This document shows, in pieces, positions 7,143 to 13,889 of a stretch of DNA of 32,539 nt. The notes beneath the pieces were generated by a model. It saw only the letters and a program-made list of their open reading frames with translations, had not been told where the DNA came from and searched no databases. This DNA is from Allobosea sp. AAP35. GTDB taxonomy: Bacteria; Pseudomonadota; Alphaproteobacteria; Rhizobiales; Beijerinckiaceae. The translations under genes and the position numbers were made by a program. The first letter of the stretch is position 1. Every line of letters begins with the position of its first letter. The stretch covers positions 1 to 32,539 of the forward strand of contig NZ_LJHQ01000019.1 of the NCBI RefSeq assembly GCF_001295925.1, in the 5' to 3' direction.

Positions 7143-7889
7143 TCAGACGGTCAGCTTGCCGGCCTTGGCAGCGGCGAAACGCTCGTTGATTTTCGCCCAG
7201 TTGACGACGTTCCACCAGCTCTTGAGATATTCGGCGCGGCGGTTCTGGTACTTCAGATAATAGGCGTGCTCCCAGACGTCGTTGCCGAGCAGGACTATCT
7301 GCTTGTCCATCAGCGGGCTGTCCTGGTTGGGCTTGCTCACAAGGGCGAGCTTGCCGGACCTGTCGACGGTCACGAAAACCCAGCCAGAACCAAAGACGCG
7401 CAGGCCGGCAGCCTCGAAATCGGCCTTGAACTTGTCGAAGCCGCCGAGATCCTTGGTGATCGCGGCTGCGACGTCGCCGGTCGGCGCGCCACCGGCGCCC
7501 GCCCCCATGATCTCCCAGAACATGCTGTGGTTGGCGTGGCCGCCGCCGGCATTGCGCACGGCAACGCGCACCGCCTCGGGCAGGGCGCCAATGTCGCCAA
7601 GCAGTTCATGGATCGGCTTGGAGGCGAGGACGCCATGGTCCTTGGCCGCATTGTTCAAGCCGGTGATAAAGGCGGCGTGGTGCCGGGTGTAGTGGATGTC
7701 CATGGTCGTGGCGTCGATATGCGGCTCGAGCGCGGCGGCCTCATAGGCGCGCTTGGGCAGCGAGAACGGGCCCGTCGCCGCAGCAGGCGCCGTTGCCTGC
7801 GCCCACACCCTGGGGGCGGCTGACAAGGCGAGGGCGGCGGCGCCGAAGCCGAGCAGAGAGCGGCGGGAGAACGCGTTGGTGGTGATCAT
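7143..7889 (-). CDS. Fe/Mn superoxide dismutase with Tat signal peptide
   Basis: 248 residues. The N-terminus has a twin-arginine signal (SRRSLLGFG, then a hydrophobic stretch and cleavage near VWAQA), so a folded, metal-loaded enzyme should be exported to the periplasm. The Fe/Mn-SOD domain follows, with metal ligands in HYTRHH, GGHANHSMFW and DVWEHAYY. The GGHxNH segment and the Gln in PNQDSPL look more Mn-type than Fe-type, but cambialistic use is possible. The ATG at 7889 is preferred because GGAG lies nine bases upstream; a TTG at 7904 would overlap that site. It shares strand and neighbourhood with the iron exporter mbfA, suggesting a joint role against iron-driven oxidative stress. Confidence 0.92.
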   Translation of the reverse strand: MITTNAFSRRSLLGFGAAALALSAAPRVWAQATAPAAATGPFSLPKRAYEAAALEPHIDATTMDIHYTRHHAAFITGLNNAAKDHGVLASKPIHELLGDIGALPEAVRVAVRNAGGGHANHSMFWEIMGAGAGGAPTGDVAAAITKDLGGFDKFKADFEAAGLRVFGSGWVFVTVDRSGKLALVSKPNQDSPLMDKQIVLLGNDVWEHAYYLKYQNRRAEYLKSWWNVVNWAKINERFAAAKAGKLTV

Positions 7890-8093
7890 GGGTTGAGTCT
7901 CCAATGGCGATGTCGGTTCTGCCTTGCCGCAGGGTTATGCGAGAGCGACGTCTGCAGATGCAATCCATATAAGGTTTCCCGCGCCAGACAGTTCCCGATC
8001 GGACGGGTTTCGCGACCTTGTGAGGATCATGCGCGCATCTCGACAGGTGGCTGAACGCACAGGCCGCGGGACAAACTACGCCTGAAAGTTGCA

Positions 8094-8109
8094 TTAACGG
8101 TCGATTTAC
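8094..8109 (+). promoter_or_regulatory. Candidate CtrA site upstream of the soluble chemoreceptor
   Basis: TTAA-N7-TTTAC, one mismatch from the CtrA consensus TTAA-N7-TTAAC, lies about 55 bases before the chosen receptor start codon. CtrA controls motility and chemotaxis genes in many alphaproteobacteria. A similar half-site pair precedes cheS at 10306. The remainder of the 7890-8164 gap holds no gene that I can see. Confidence 0.4.
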
Positions 8110-8164
8110 CGCGTTTCGCTAGTGTCGGATGGGATTGCTGAGGCCCGCGAAGGACCCGCCGACG

Positions 8165-9619
8165 ATGCATGCGCTCGCGCTGAAAGCCCTTGAGCCGGCC
8201 AATGAAGACAGGACGCCTGAGTCTGCCGCCGCGCGTGCGGTTCGCGACATCGCGGAGCGCTTCGGCAAGCTCGGGGTCGAGATCACCGATATCTCCGGCC
8301 GAATTGGCGATGTGACGCGCCAGCTCGAGGGGCAGACGGACGGTCTGCACCGCGTCGTCACCGCCGTCGACCAGGTCTCCCGTGCCAACCGCGCCATCCA
8401 GCAGGCGGCCGAAGGGGCGCAGACCACGGCCTCCGTCGTCCGCAATGGCCTCGAACGCGTCACGGGGTCGGTCAAGCTCGGGCTCAACGCGGCCCAGTCG
8501 GACATCGAGGCGCTGTCGCAGGGCGCCAAGGCGATCTCCGAGGCTTTGTCGCAGGCGGTCGCCGACGCGCACAAGGTCAGGGCCTCAAGCGATGCCGTGC
8601 AGTCGATCACGCGCGAAATCCAGTTGCTATCGGTCAATGCCGGGGTCGAGGCGGCACGCAGCGGGACGGCCGGGCGCGGCTTCGCCGTGATCGCCGCCGC
8701 GGTGAAGCATCTCGCCGAGCAGACACGCGAAGCAACAGCGCTCAGCGCCAGGCAACTCGATGCGCTGGTCAAGTCGGTCGATCTGCTGGCGGCCAAGAGC
8801 GACGAGAATGCCTCGACCGCGCGCCGTGCCAGCGAGGAAAGCCAGTCGATCTCCCAGCAGCTTGGCGAACTGGACAGTTTCAGCCGCTCGGTCGTGGGGC
8901 TCATCGGCGATATCGATGCGATCTCGAACCCGACGCGGGAGAATGCGGTCGCTTTTGCCAAGGTCGGCGAGGATTTGCGGGCGCTCGTCAATGGCGTCGA
9001 TCATTCGAGCGAAAACCTCGACAAGGCCTCGCAGCGCGCCGATGCGCTGGTGTCGATCAGTGAGAGCATCCTTGGGGTCATCGCGGCTTCGGGGGTCCGC
9101 ACGGCGCAGTCGGAGCTGATCGCCACCGCGATGGAGACGGCCGCCCGGATCGGCAGCCTGTTTGAGGAGGCGGTCGATCGGGGCGAGTTGACGATGGCCG
9201 ATCTGTTCGACGAGGCCTACCAGCCGATCGCGGGCAGCGATCCGGTGCAGCACATGACGCGCTTCGTGGCGTTGTGCGACAGGGTGCTGCCGCCGATCCA
9301 GGAGCCACTGCTGACGTCCAACCGTCGCATCGTGTTCTGCGCGGCGGTCGATCGCAACGGCTTCCTGCCGACGCATAACCGGAAATATGCGCAGCCCCAG
9401 GGCGCCGATCCGGTCTGGAACAACGCCAATTGCCGCAACCGGCGGATTTTCGCCGATCGCACGGGGCTGGCGACCGCCCGCAACCGCAAACCTTTCCTGC
9501 TCCAGACTTATCGCCGCGACATGGGCGGCGGCCAGTTCCTCGTCATGGAGGATCTGTCGGCGCCGATCATGGTCAAGGGCCGGCATTGGGGCGGGTTTCG
9601 CTTCGGCCTGAACGTCTAG
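8165..9619 (+). CDS. Soluble (cytoplasmic) methyl-accepting chemotaxis-like protein
   Basis: About 484 residues with no transmembrane segment. The first ~300 residues are a coiled-coil signalling region; the hairpin tip reads IQLLSVNAGVEAARSG followed by GRGFAVIA, a variant of the receptor consensus. The C-terminal ~110 residues form a sensory-type domain (HNRKYAQPQ, NCRNRRIFADRTG, FLLQTYRRDMGGG, GRHWGGFRFG) seen in many cytoplasmic receptors of proteobacteria. It probably senses an internal signal and feeds the CheA/CheW array encoded downstream. The ATG at 8165 has GAAGGA ten bases upstream; an ATG at 8129 would add 12 residues. Receptor order is reversed: signalling domain first, sensor last. 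The ligand is unknown. Confidence 0.85.
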   Translation: MHALALKALEPANEDRTPESAAARAVRDIAERFGKLGVEITDISGRIGDVTRQLEGQTDGLHRVVTAVDQVSRANRAIQQAAEGAQTTASVVRNGLERVTGSVKLGLNAAQSDIEALSQGAKAISEALSQAVADAHKVRASSDAVQSITREIQLLSVNAGVEAARSGTAGRGFAVIAAAVKHLAEQTREATALSARQLDALVKSVDLLAAKSDENASTARRASEESQSISQQLGELDSFSRSVVGLIGDIDAISNPTRENAVAFAKVGEDLRALVNGVDHSSENLDKASQRADALVSISESILGVIAASGVRTAQSELIATAMETAARIGSLFEEAVDRGELTMADLFDEAYQPIAGSDPVQHMTRFVALCDRVLPPIQEPLLTSNRRIVFCAAVDRNGFLPTHNRKYAQPQGADPVWNNANCRNRRIFADRTGLATARNRKPFLLQTYRRDMGGGQFLVMEDLSAPIMVKGRHWGGFRFGLNV

Positions 9620-9682
9620 CCGGCAGTGGTCTCAAGTCGTGTGTCGCGTGTTTTCGTTGAGTGAGTTGTCGGGCCCAGCATC

Positions 9683-10150
9683 ATGCATATAGCCCCGTCA
9701 TTTCCCAATCTGTCGGTGCTGCTGATCGATGCGAGCCCGCATTATCGCCGCATCGTCAGGACGATGCTCTATCAGGCGCAACTGCACCGCATCTTCGAGG
9801 CCTCCGACCTCTCCTCGGCCGCGACGATGTTCATTCAGAAGCAGCCCAATATCGTGATGCTGGACTGGGACCTTCCCGACAATGGCAGCACGAAATGCCT
9901 GGCGGCGATCCGCTCCTTCAAGACCTCGCCCTTCGCCAAGGCGCCGGTGCTGGTGATGATGGAGCGACCCGACAAGCGTTCGGTCGTGCAGGCGGCCAAG
10001 CTCGGCGCCCATGAAATCATCACAAAGCCGATCTCGCCCAACAATCTTTGGCTGCATCTGTCGGGAATCATCAACATCCCGCGAAAATATCGTGAAGCCA
10101 ACGGCGCGATCTCGCTCGTGCCCCGCGCGATCAGCAACAGCATTTTCTGA
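9683..10150 (+). CDS. Divergent single-domain response regulator
   Basis: 155 residues: a CheY-like receiver (about 8-130) with a short basic tail. The phosphorylation site is Asp61 (VMLDWDLPD) and the conserved lysine is in ITKPIS. The usual acidic pair is broken: after LLID (Asp16) comes Ala rather than a second acidic residue, and the usual Thr/Ser is replaced in VLVMMER. Magnesium binding and phosphorylation may therefore be weak or altered. It lies between the soluble receptor and the che operon. It could be a scaffold or a competitor for CheA rather than a motor-binding CheY. The 10151-10363 gap that follows contains no evident gene. Confidence 0.82.
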   Translation: MHIAPSFPNLSVLLIDASPHYRRIVRTMLYQAQLHRIFEASDLSSAATMFIQKQPNIVMLDWDLPDNGSTKCLAAIRSFKTSPFAKAPVLVMMERPDKRSVVQAAKLGAHEIITKPISPNNLWLHLSGIINIPRKYREANGAISLVPRAISNSIF

Positions 10151-10305
10151 ACGTCTTTCGCAGCAGGCCGAGGGGAGGGTGCTTTGCCATCTCGCCTCTG
10201 CATGTTCTGCGCGGACTCGCTGGTCCCAGGGACGGACCCCCGTAGGACCCCGGCGACACTTATCTGCCACCGTCCGGTCAGAAACGTTGACGTAACGTCG
10301 GGCAG

Positions 10306-10321
10306 TTAGGGAAATTTTTAC
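10306..10321 (+). promoter_or_regulatory. Candidate CtrA-like site upstream of cheS
   Basis: TTAG-N7-TTTAC lies 42 bases before the preferred cheS start. Two mismatches separate it from TTAA-N7-TTAAC, and its right half is identical to that of the site at 8094-8109. Just upstream, ACGTT-GACGT-AACGT (10284-10298) is a short inverted repeat that contains a possible -35 box, TTGACG. This is probably the control region of the cheS-cheY2 operon. Confidence 0.33.
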
Positions 10322-10363
10322 CAGTCGGCGCCGATGGTGAGTTGCGCAATCTTGGGTCTCAAT

Positions 10364-10645
10364 ATGGTCATCACCGTCTCGCTCCCCGCATTTTTAGGCC
10401 GCTCCGAAGCGGCCGCCTTCCGCAACCAGCTGCTGGTCGCAATGGAGCAGAAGGAAAGCGTTGCCGTGGAATGTGCCAACGCAGGCCCACTGCCCAGTCT
10501 CTGGATCCAGCTGCTGCATTCTGCCGCGACCAGTGCCAAGGCACATGGTCTGTCGGTTTCGCTCAAGGCGGCTTCGGCGGAATGTCGCGAATCCCTGCAG
10601 GCGATCGGGTTCGATCCCGCTCACAGCGCTCTCGTTTTGGAGTGA
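10364..10645 (+). CDS. cheS: STAS-domain chemotaxis protein, CheS-like
   Basis: 93-residue STAS-fold protein, alternating strands and helices (MVITVSLPAFLG; SLWIQLLHSAATSAKAHGLS). In Sinorhizobium meliloti, CheS is a 97-residue STAS protein encoded directly before cheY1 and cheA; it binds CheA and speeds dephosphorylation of the sink protein CheY1. Position, size and fold match here. The residue phosphorylated in anti-anti-sigma STAS proteins is not obvious, which fits a binding rather than phospho-switch role. The ATG at 10364 aligns with the first strand; an ATG at 10334 would add ten residues. Five bases separate it from cheY1. No CheZ gene is present, so CheS with two CheY proteins would provide signal termination. 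Confidence 0.78.
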   Translation: MVITVSLPAFLGRSEAAAFRNQLLVAMEQKESVAVECANAGPLPSLWIQLLHSAATSAKAHGLSVSLKAASAECRESLQAIGFDPAHSALVLE

Positions 10646-10650
10646 TATGA

Positions 10651-11010
10651 ATGCGCATTCTGGCCATCGACGATACAAAGACACTGCTCAGTCTGCTGAG
10701 CCTGACCTTACGCAATGCCGGCCATGAAGTGGCGGAGGCGGAGAACGGCGAAGCTGGGCTGGTCAAGTTCGACGAATTCAAGCCCGATCTCGTGATCACC
10801 GACCTCAACATGCCGTTGATGGATGGGATCGAATTCACCCGGGCGTGCCGGGCGCGACCCGCGGGGCAGAACACGCCCATCATCGTGCTGACCACCGAGA
10901 ACGGCGCCGAAATCAAGGCCGAGGGCCGACGCGCGGGCGCCAGTGCCTGGATGGTCAAGCCCTTCGAGCCTACGACGTTGCTGGGCCTCGTCGCCCGCTA
11001 CAAGAACTGA
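10651..11010 (+). CDS. cheY: Chemotaxis response regulator CheY (CheY1, probable phosphate sink)
   Basis: 119-residue receiver domain with all key residues: Asp7-Asp8 (AIDDTKT), phospho-acceptor Asp51 (VITDLNMP), Thr in VLTTENG and Lys in MVKPFEP. It lies between cheS and cheA. In S. meliloti the CheY at this position, CheY1, drains phosphate from CheA while CheY2 acts on the motor. Calling this one the sink is an inference from gene order. It uses ATG at 10651, six bases after cheS, with weak ribosome binding sequence. Confidence 0.92.
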   Translation: MRILAIDDTKTLLSLLSLTLRNAGHEVAEAENGEAGLVKFDEFKPDLVITDLNMPLMDGIEFTRACRARPAGQNTPIIVLTTENGAEIKAEGRRAGASAWMVKPFEPTTLLGLVARYKN

Positions 11011-11022
11011 GGCTCAGCGTCC

Positions 11023-13344
11023 ATGGATCCGTTGGCGGAACTCAAGCAGACCTTTTTCCAGGAGTGTGAAGAGCTACTGGGTGCACTCGAACTGCGCCTG
11101 CAGGCGCTGGACGAAGGCTCGACCGATTCCGAGGACGTCAACGCCGCCTTCCGGGCGATCCATTCCATCAAGGGTGGCGCCGGTGCCTTTGGCTGCACGG
11201 ATCTGGTCGCCTTCGCGCATGTCTTCGAAGCCTCGCTCGACCATCTTCGCTCGGGCCGCGTCGCACTTGAAGACGCGCCCTTCGCGTTGTTTCTGCGCTG
11301 CTCGGACGCGGTTGCCGACCTTGTCTCCGCCGCCCGCAACGATGAGCCCGCCCGGCCCCGGCCCGATCTGCTGGAAGCGCTCGAACAGGTCGGCAAGGCG
11401 CCCGGCGCCGCTGCGGCTCCGGTCGCGCCGGTCGCGGCGCCTCCTCCTGTCGTCGCCCCCGCCGCTCCCGCCAATGACGCGCCGCTGGGTGTCGCCGCGC
11501 TCGGCAACCTGCTGGCAATGGTCGAAGCCAAGACCGGCCCGGCTCCTGCGGTCGCCACCGGCTGGGACGACGAGCCGGTGGTCACGCCTGCCGCCAAGAA
11601 ACCCGGCCGCGATGTGATCTTGCGGATATCGCCCGAAAGCGATCTTTTTCGCCGCGTGATCGAGCCACGGGTGGTTTTCGCCTCGCTGCCGGCCGAAGAT
11701 ATCGTCTCGATCGTCTGCGATCTCAGCCATGTGCCGACGCTCGAGACAATCGACGTTTCCGACTGCTTCATGCGCTTCATCGTCACGCTGCGCACGAATC
11801 TGTCGGTCGAGGACATCTGCAGCCGGTTCGACTTCACCCTCGCGACCGAGGAGTTCGAGATCGAGGTCCTGGCCGACGCGCCGGCCAATGACGATCGGCC
11901 GGCGGTCGAAGCTCCCGCTGCCGCGTCGGCAGCCCCGGCTTCGGAGGTTTCGGGCTCGGTTGCCGCCGATCTGTCGGCGATCCTGGCCAAGCTCGGCCCG
12001 GCAAACGCCGCGATGGCGACGCCGGACCTTCAGCCGGCTGCCCCCGCGATGCCCGCCCCGGTCGCGGCCGTTATCGAGGCGCCTGCTGCCGCAAAGGCTG
12101 CCGCTCGCGCACCGGCCAATGATGCGGCCGCGGGGCGCCAGCGCCAGGCCGTCAGCGTGCGTGTCGATCTCGACCGCATCGACAAGCTGATGAATCTCGT
12201 CGGCGAGATCGTCATCACCCAGTCGATGCTGGTCGAATGCGTTCGATCGCTGCCCTACGACGTTTATGCCAAGACCGCCGAAGGTATCCTGACCCTGTCG
12301 CGCCAGACGCGCGAGCTGCAGGACCATGTCATGGCAGTGCGGGCCCAGCCGGTGAAGGCGGTGTTCCAGCGCATGCCGCGCTTGGTCCGCGAACTCGCCC
12401 AGACGCTCGGCAAGGAAGTCCGCCTCGTGCTGGAGGGCGAAAACACCGAGGTCGACAAGACGATCATCGAGGAACTCGCCGATCCGCTGACCCACATGAT
12501 CCGCAACTCGATGGATCATGGTGTCGAGACACCCGACGAGCGCATCGCCGCCGGCAAAAGCCCGGAAGGTACGATCAAGCTCATCGCCGAACATCGCGCC
12601 GGCCGCATCGTGATCTCGGTCACCGATGATGGTCGTGGCATTGGCCGAGAGAGACTGCTCGCCAAGGCGAGGTCGCGCGGTCTCGTGGGGGCCGACGAAA
12701 AGCTCGCGCCCGAGGAGATCGACCAGCTGATCTTCGCCGCCGGCCTGTCCACGGCCGAGGTGATCAGCGACGTGTCGGGCCGCGGCGTCGGCATGGACGT
12801 GGTGCGCCGCAACGTCGAATCGCTTGGCGGTCGCATCTCGGTCGATTCCGAACCGGGCCGAGGCTGCAAGTTCACGCTGGCCCTGCCGCTGACACTGGCG
12901 GTTCTCGAGGGCATGGTGATCCGCTGCGGCGACGACCGTTACGTCATCCCGATCGCGAGCGTGATCGAGACGCAGCATCTCGCCTCGACGCCGATCGAAC
13001 ATCTGACATTCGGGCAGGAAGTCCTGCGCTGGCGCGGCGAGATCACGCCGCTGCACCGGCTCGGCGCGGTGATGGGGTCGTCGGGTTCGCCCAACGAAAA
13101 CATCATCATTATCGCCGAGACCGAACGCGGCGATAATGTCGGCATCGCTGTCGACGAGATCGTCGGCCAGCAGCAGGTCGTAGTGAAGAGCCTCGAAGGC
13201 AATTACGGCACTGTCCACGGCGCGTCTGCCGCCACCATTCTGGGCGACGGCCTCGTCGCGCTGATCCTCGACGTCGACTCGATGCTGCGCCTTGCCGCGA
13301 CCGGCGAGCGCCCCCCCGCAACCGAACTTAAACTGGCTGGATGA
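11023..13344 (+). CDS. cheA: Chemotaxis histidine kinase CheA
   Basis: 773 residues. The P1 phosphotransfer domain is at about 1-110, with phospho-acceptor His47 (AIHSIKGG). A P2-like domain follows at about 195-290 (RISPESDLFRRVIEP onward), flanked by long Ala/Pro-rich linkers. P3 dimerisation begins near 375 (VDLDRIDKLMNLVGEI). The P4 kinase domain carries the N box (HMIRNSMDHGVE), G1 (DDGRGIG) and G2 (GRGVGMDVV). P5, the CheW-like regulatory domain, runs from about 626 to the end. It receives receptor signals through CheW and phosphorylates CheY and CheB. Its stop overlaps the cheW start (ATGA, 13341-13344). Confidence 0.97.
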   Translation: MDPLAELKQTFFQECEELLGALELRLQALDEGSTDSEDVNAAFRAIHSIKGGAGAFGCTDLVAFAHVFEASLDHLRSGRVALEDAPFALFLRCSDAVADLVSAARNDEPARPRPDLLEALEQVGKAPGAAAAPVAPVAAPPPVVAPAAPANDAPLGVAALGNLLAMVEAKTGPAPAVATGWDDEPVVTPAAKKPGRDVILRISPESDLFRRVIEPRVVFASLPAEDIVSIVCDLSHVPTLETIDVSDCFMRFIVTLRTNLSVEDICSRFDFTLATEEFEIEVLADAPANDDRPAVEAPAAASAAPASEVSGSVAADLSAILAKLGPANAAMATPDLQPAAPAMPAPVAAVIEAPAAAKAAARAPANDAAAGRQRQAVSVRVDLDRIDKLMNLVGEIVITQSMLVECVRSLPYDVYAKTAEGILTLSRQTRELQDHVMAVRAQPVKAVFQRMPRLVRELAQTLGKEVRLVLEGENTEVDKTIIEELADPLTHMIRNSMDHGVETPDERIAAGKSPEGTIKLIAEHRAGRIVISVTDDGRGIGRERLLAKARSRGLVGADEKLAPEEIDQLIFAAGLSTAEVISDVSGRGVGMDVVRRNVESLGGRISVDSEPGRGCKFTLALPLTLAVLEGMVIRCGDDRYVIPIASVIETQHLASTPIEHLTFGQEVLRWRGEITPLHRLGAVMGSSGSPNENIIIIAETERGDNVGIAVDEIVGQQQVVVKSLEGNYGTVHGASAATILGDGLVALILDVDSMLRLAATGERPPATELKLAG

Positions 13345-13856
13345 CCATGACCCTGCAACTCGGCGAAAAGCACTTCTCGTCGGCGCAGCCGGAATCGGCT
13401 GCGCGGCGGATCGTTACCTTCAAGGTGGGCGACCGGACCTTCGGCATCGATGTCGGCATGGTCCGCGAGATCAAGGGCTGGCAGGCGACGACGCCGCTGC
13501 CGCATGCGGCACCCCATGTTCGCGGCGTGCTCAACCTGCGCGGCGTCATCCTGGCGGTCTACGATCTGCGCACCTCGATCGGGCTCGGCACCACCGACGC
13601 GACTGCGACCCATGTCATCGTCGTCGTCGATATCGAAGACAAGGTCGCCGGCCTGCTGGTCGATTCCGTCTCCGACATCGTGGATGTGCCGGTCAGCGCG
13701 GTTCGTCCTGCACCTGACCTGGAGCGCGACGAACACGGGCTGATCGAGGGCCTCGTGCTGCTCGACACCGACATCGTCGCCCTGCTCGATCTCGCGGCCG
13801 TCATTCGCGACGGCGGTGTCGAAGCCCCGGTAGCGAAGCTGGCACGCGCGAGCTGA
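13341..13856 (+). CDS. cheW: Chemotaxis coupling protein CheW
   Basis: 171 residues, a full CheW/SH3-like domain. It has the typical opening (RIVTFKVGDRTFGIDVGMVREI), the RGVLNLRGVILAVYDLR core and the GLLVDSVSDI segment. It links CheA to receptors in the array. The start overlaps the cheA stop by four bases; a second ATG six bases later (13347) is equally usable. Confidence 0.96.
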   Translation: MTMTLQLGEKHFSSAQPESAARRIVTFKVGDRTFGIDVGMVREIKGWQATTPLPHAAPHVRGVLNLRGVILAVYDLRTSIGLGTTDATATHVIVVVDIEDKVAGLLVDSVSDIVDVPVSAVRPAPDLERDEHGLIEGLVLLDTDIVALLDLAAVIRDGGVEAPVAKLARAS

Positions 13857-13889
13857 GCTTTCGACCTTTGACGGGCCCGAGGAGTGGCG

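Noticed and set aside
10220..10236. GGTCC...GGACC inverted repeat in the gap before cheS
   Set aside because: Five-base arms in GC-rich sequence are not significant, and there is no T-run or conserved neighbour.
11074..13218. 714-codon open frame on the minus strand inside cheA
   Set aside because: It is the mirror of a high-GC gene: cheA has complete, ordered domains on the plus strand, and the minus frame is rich in Arg, His and Asp without any recognisable domain.
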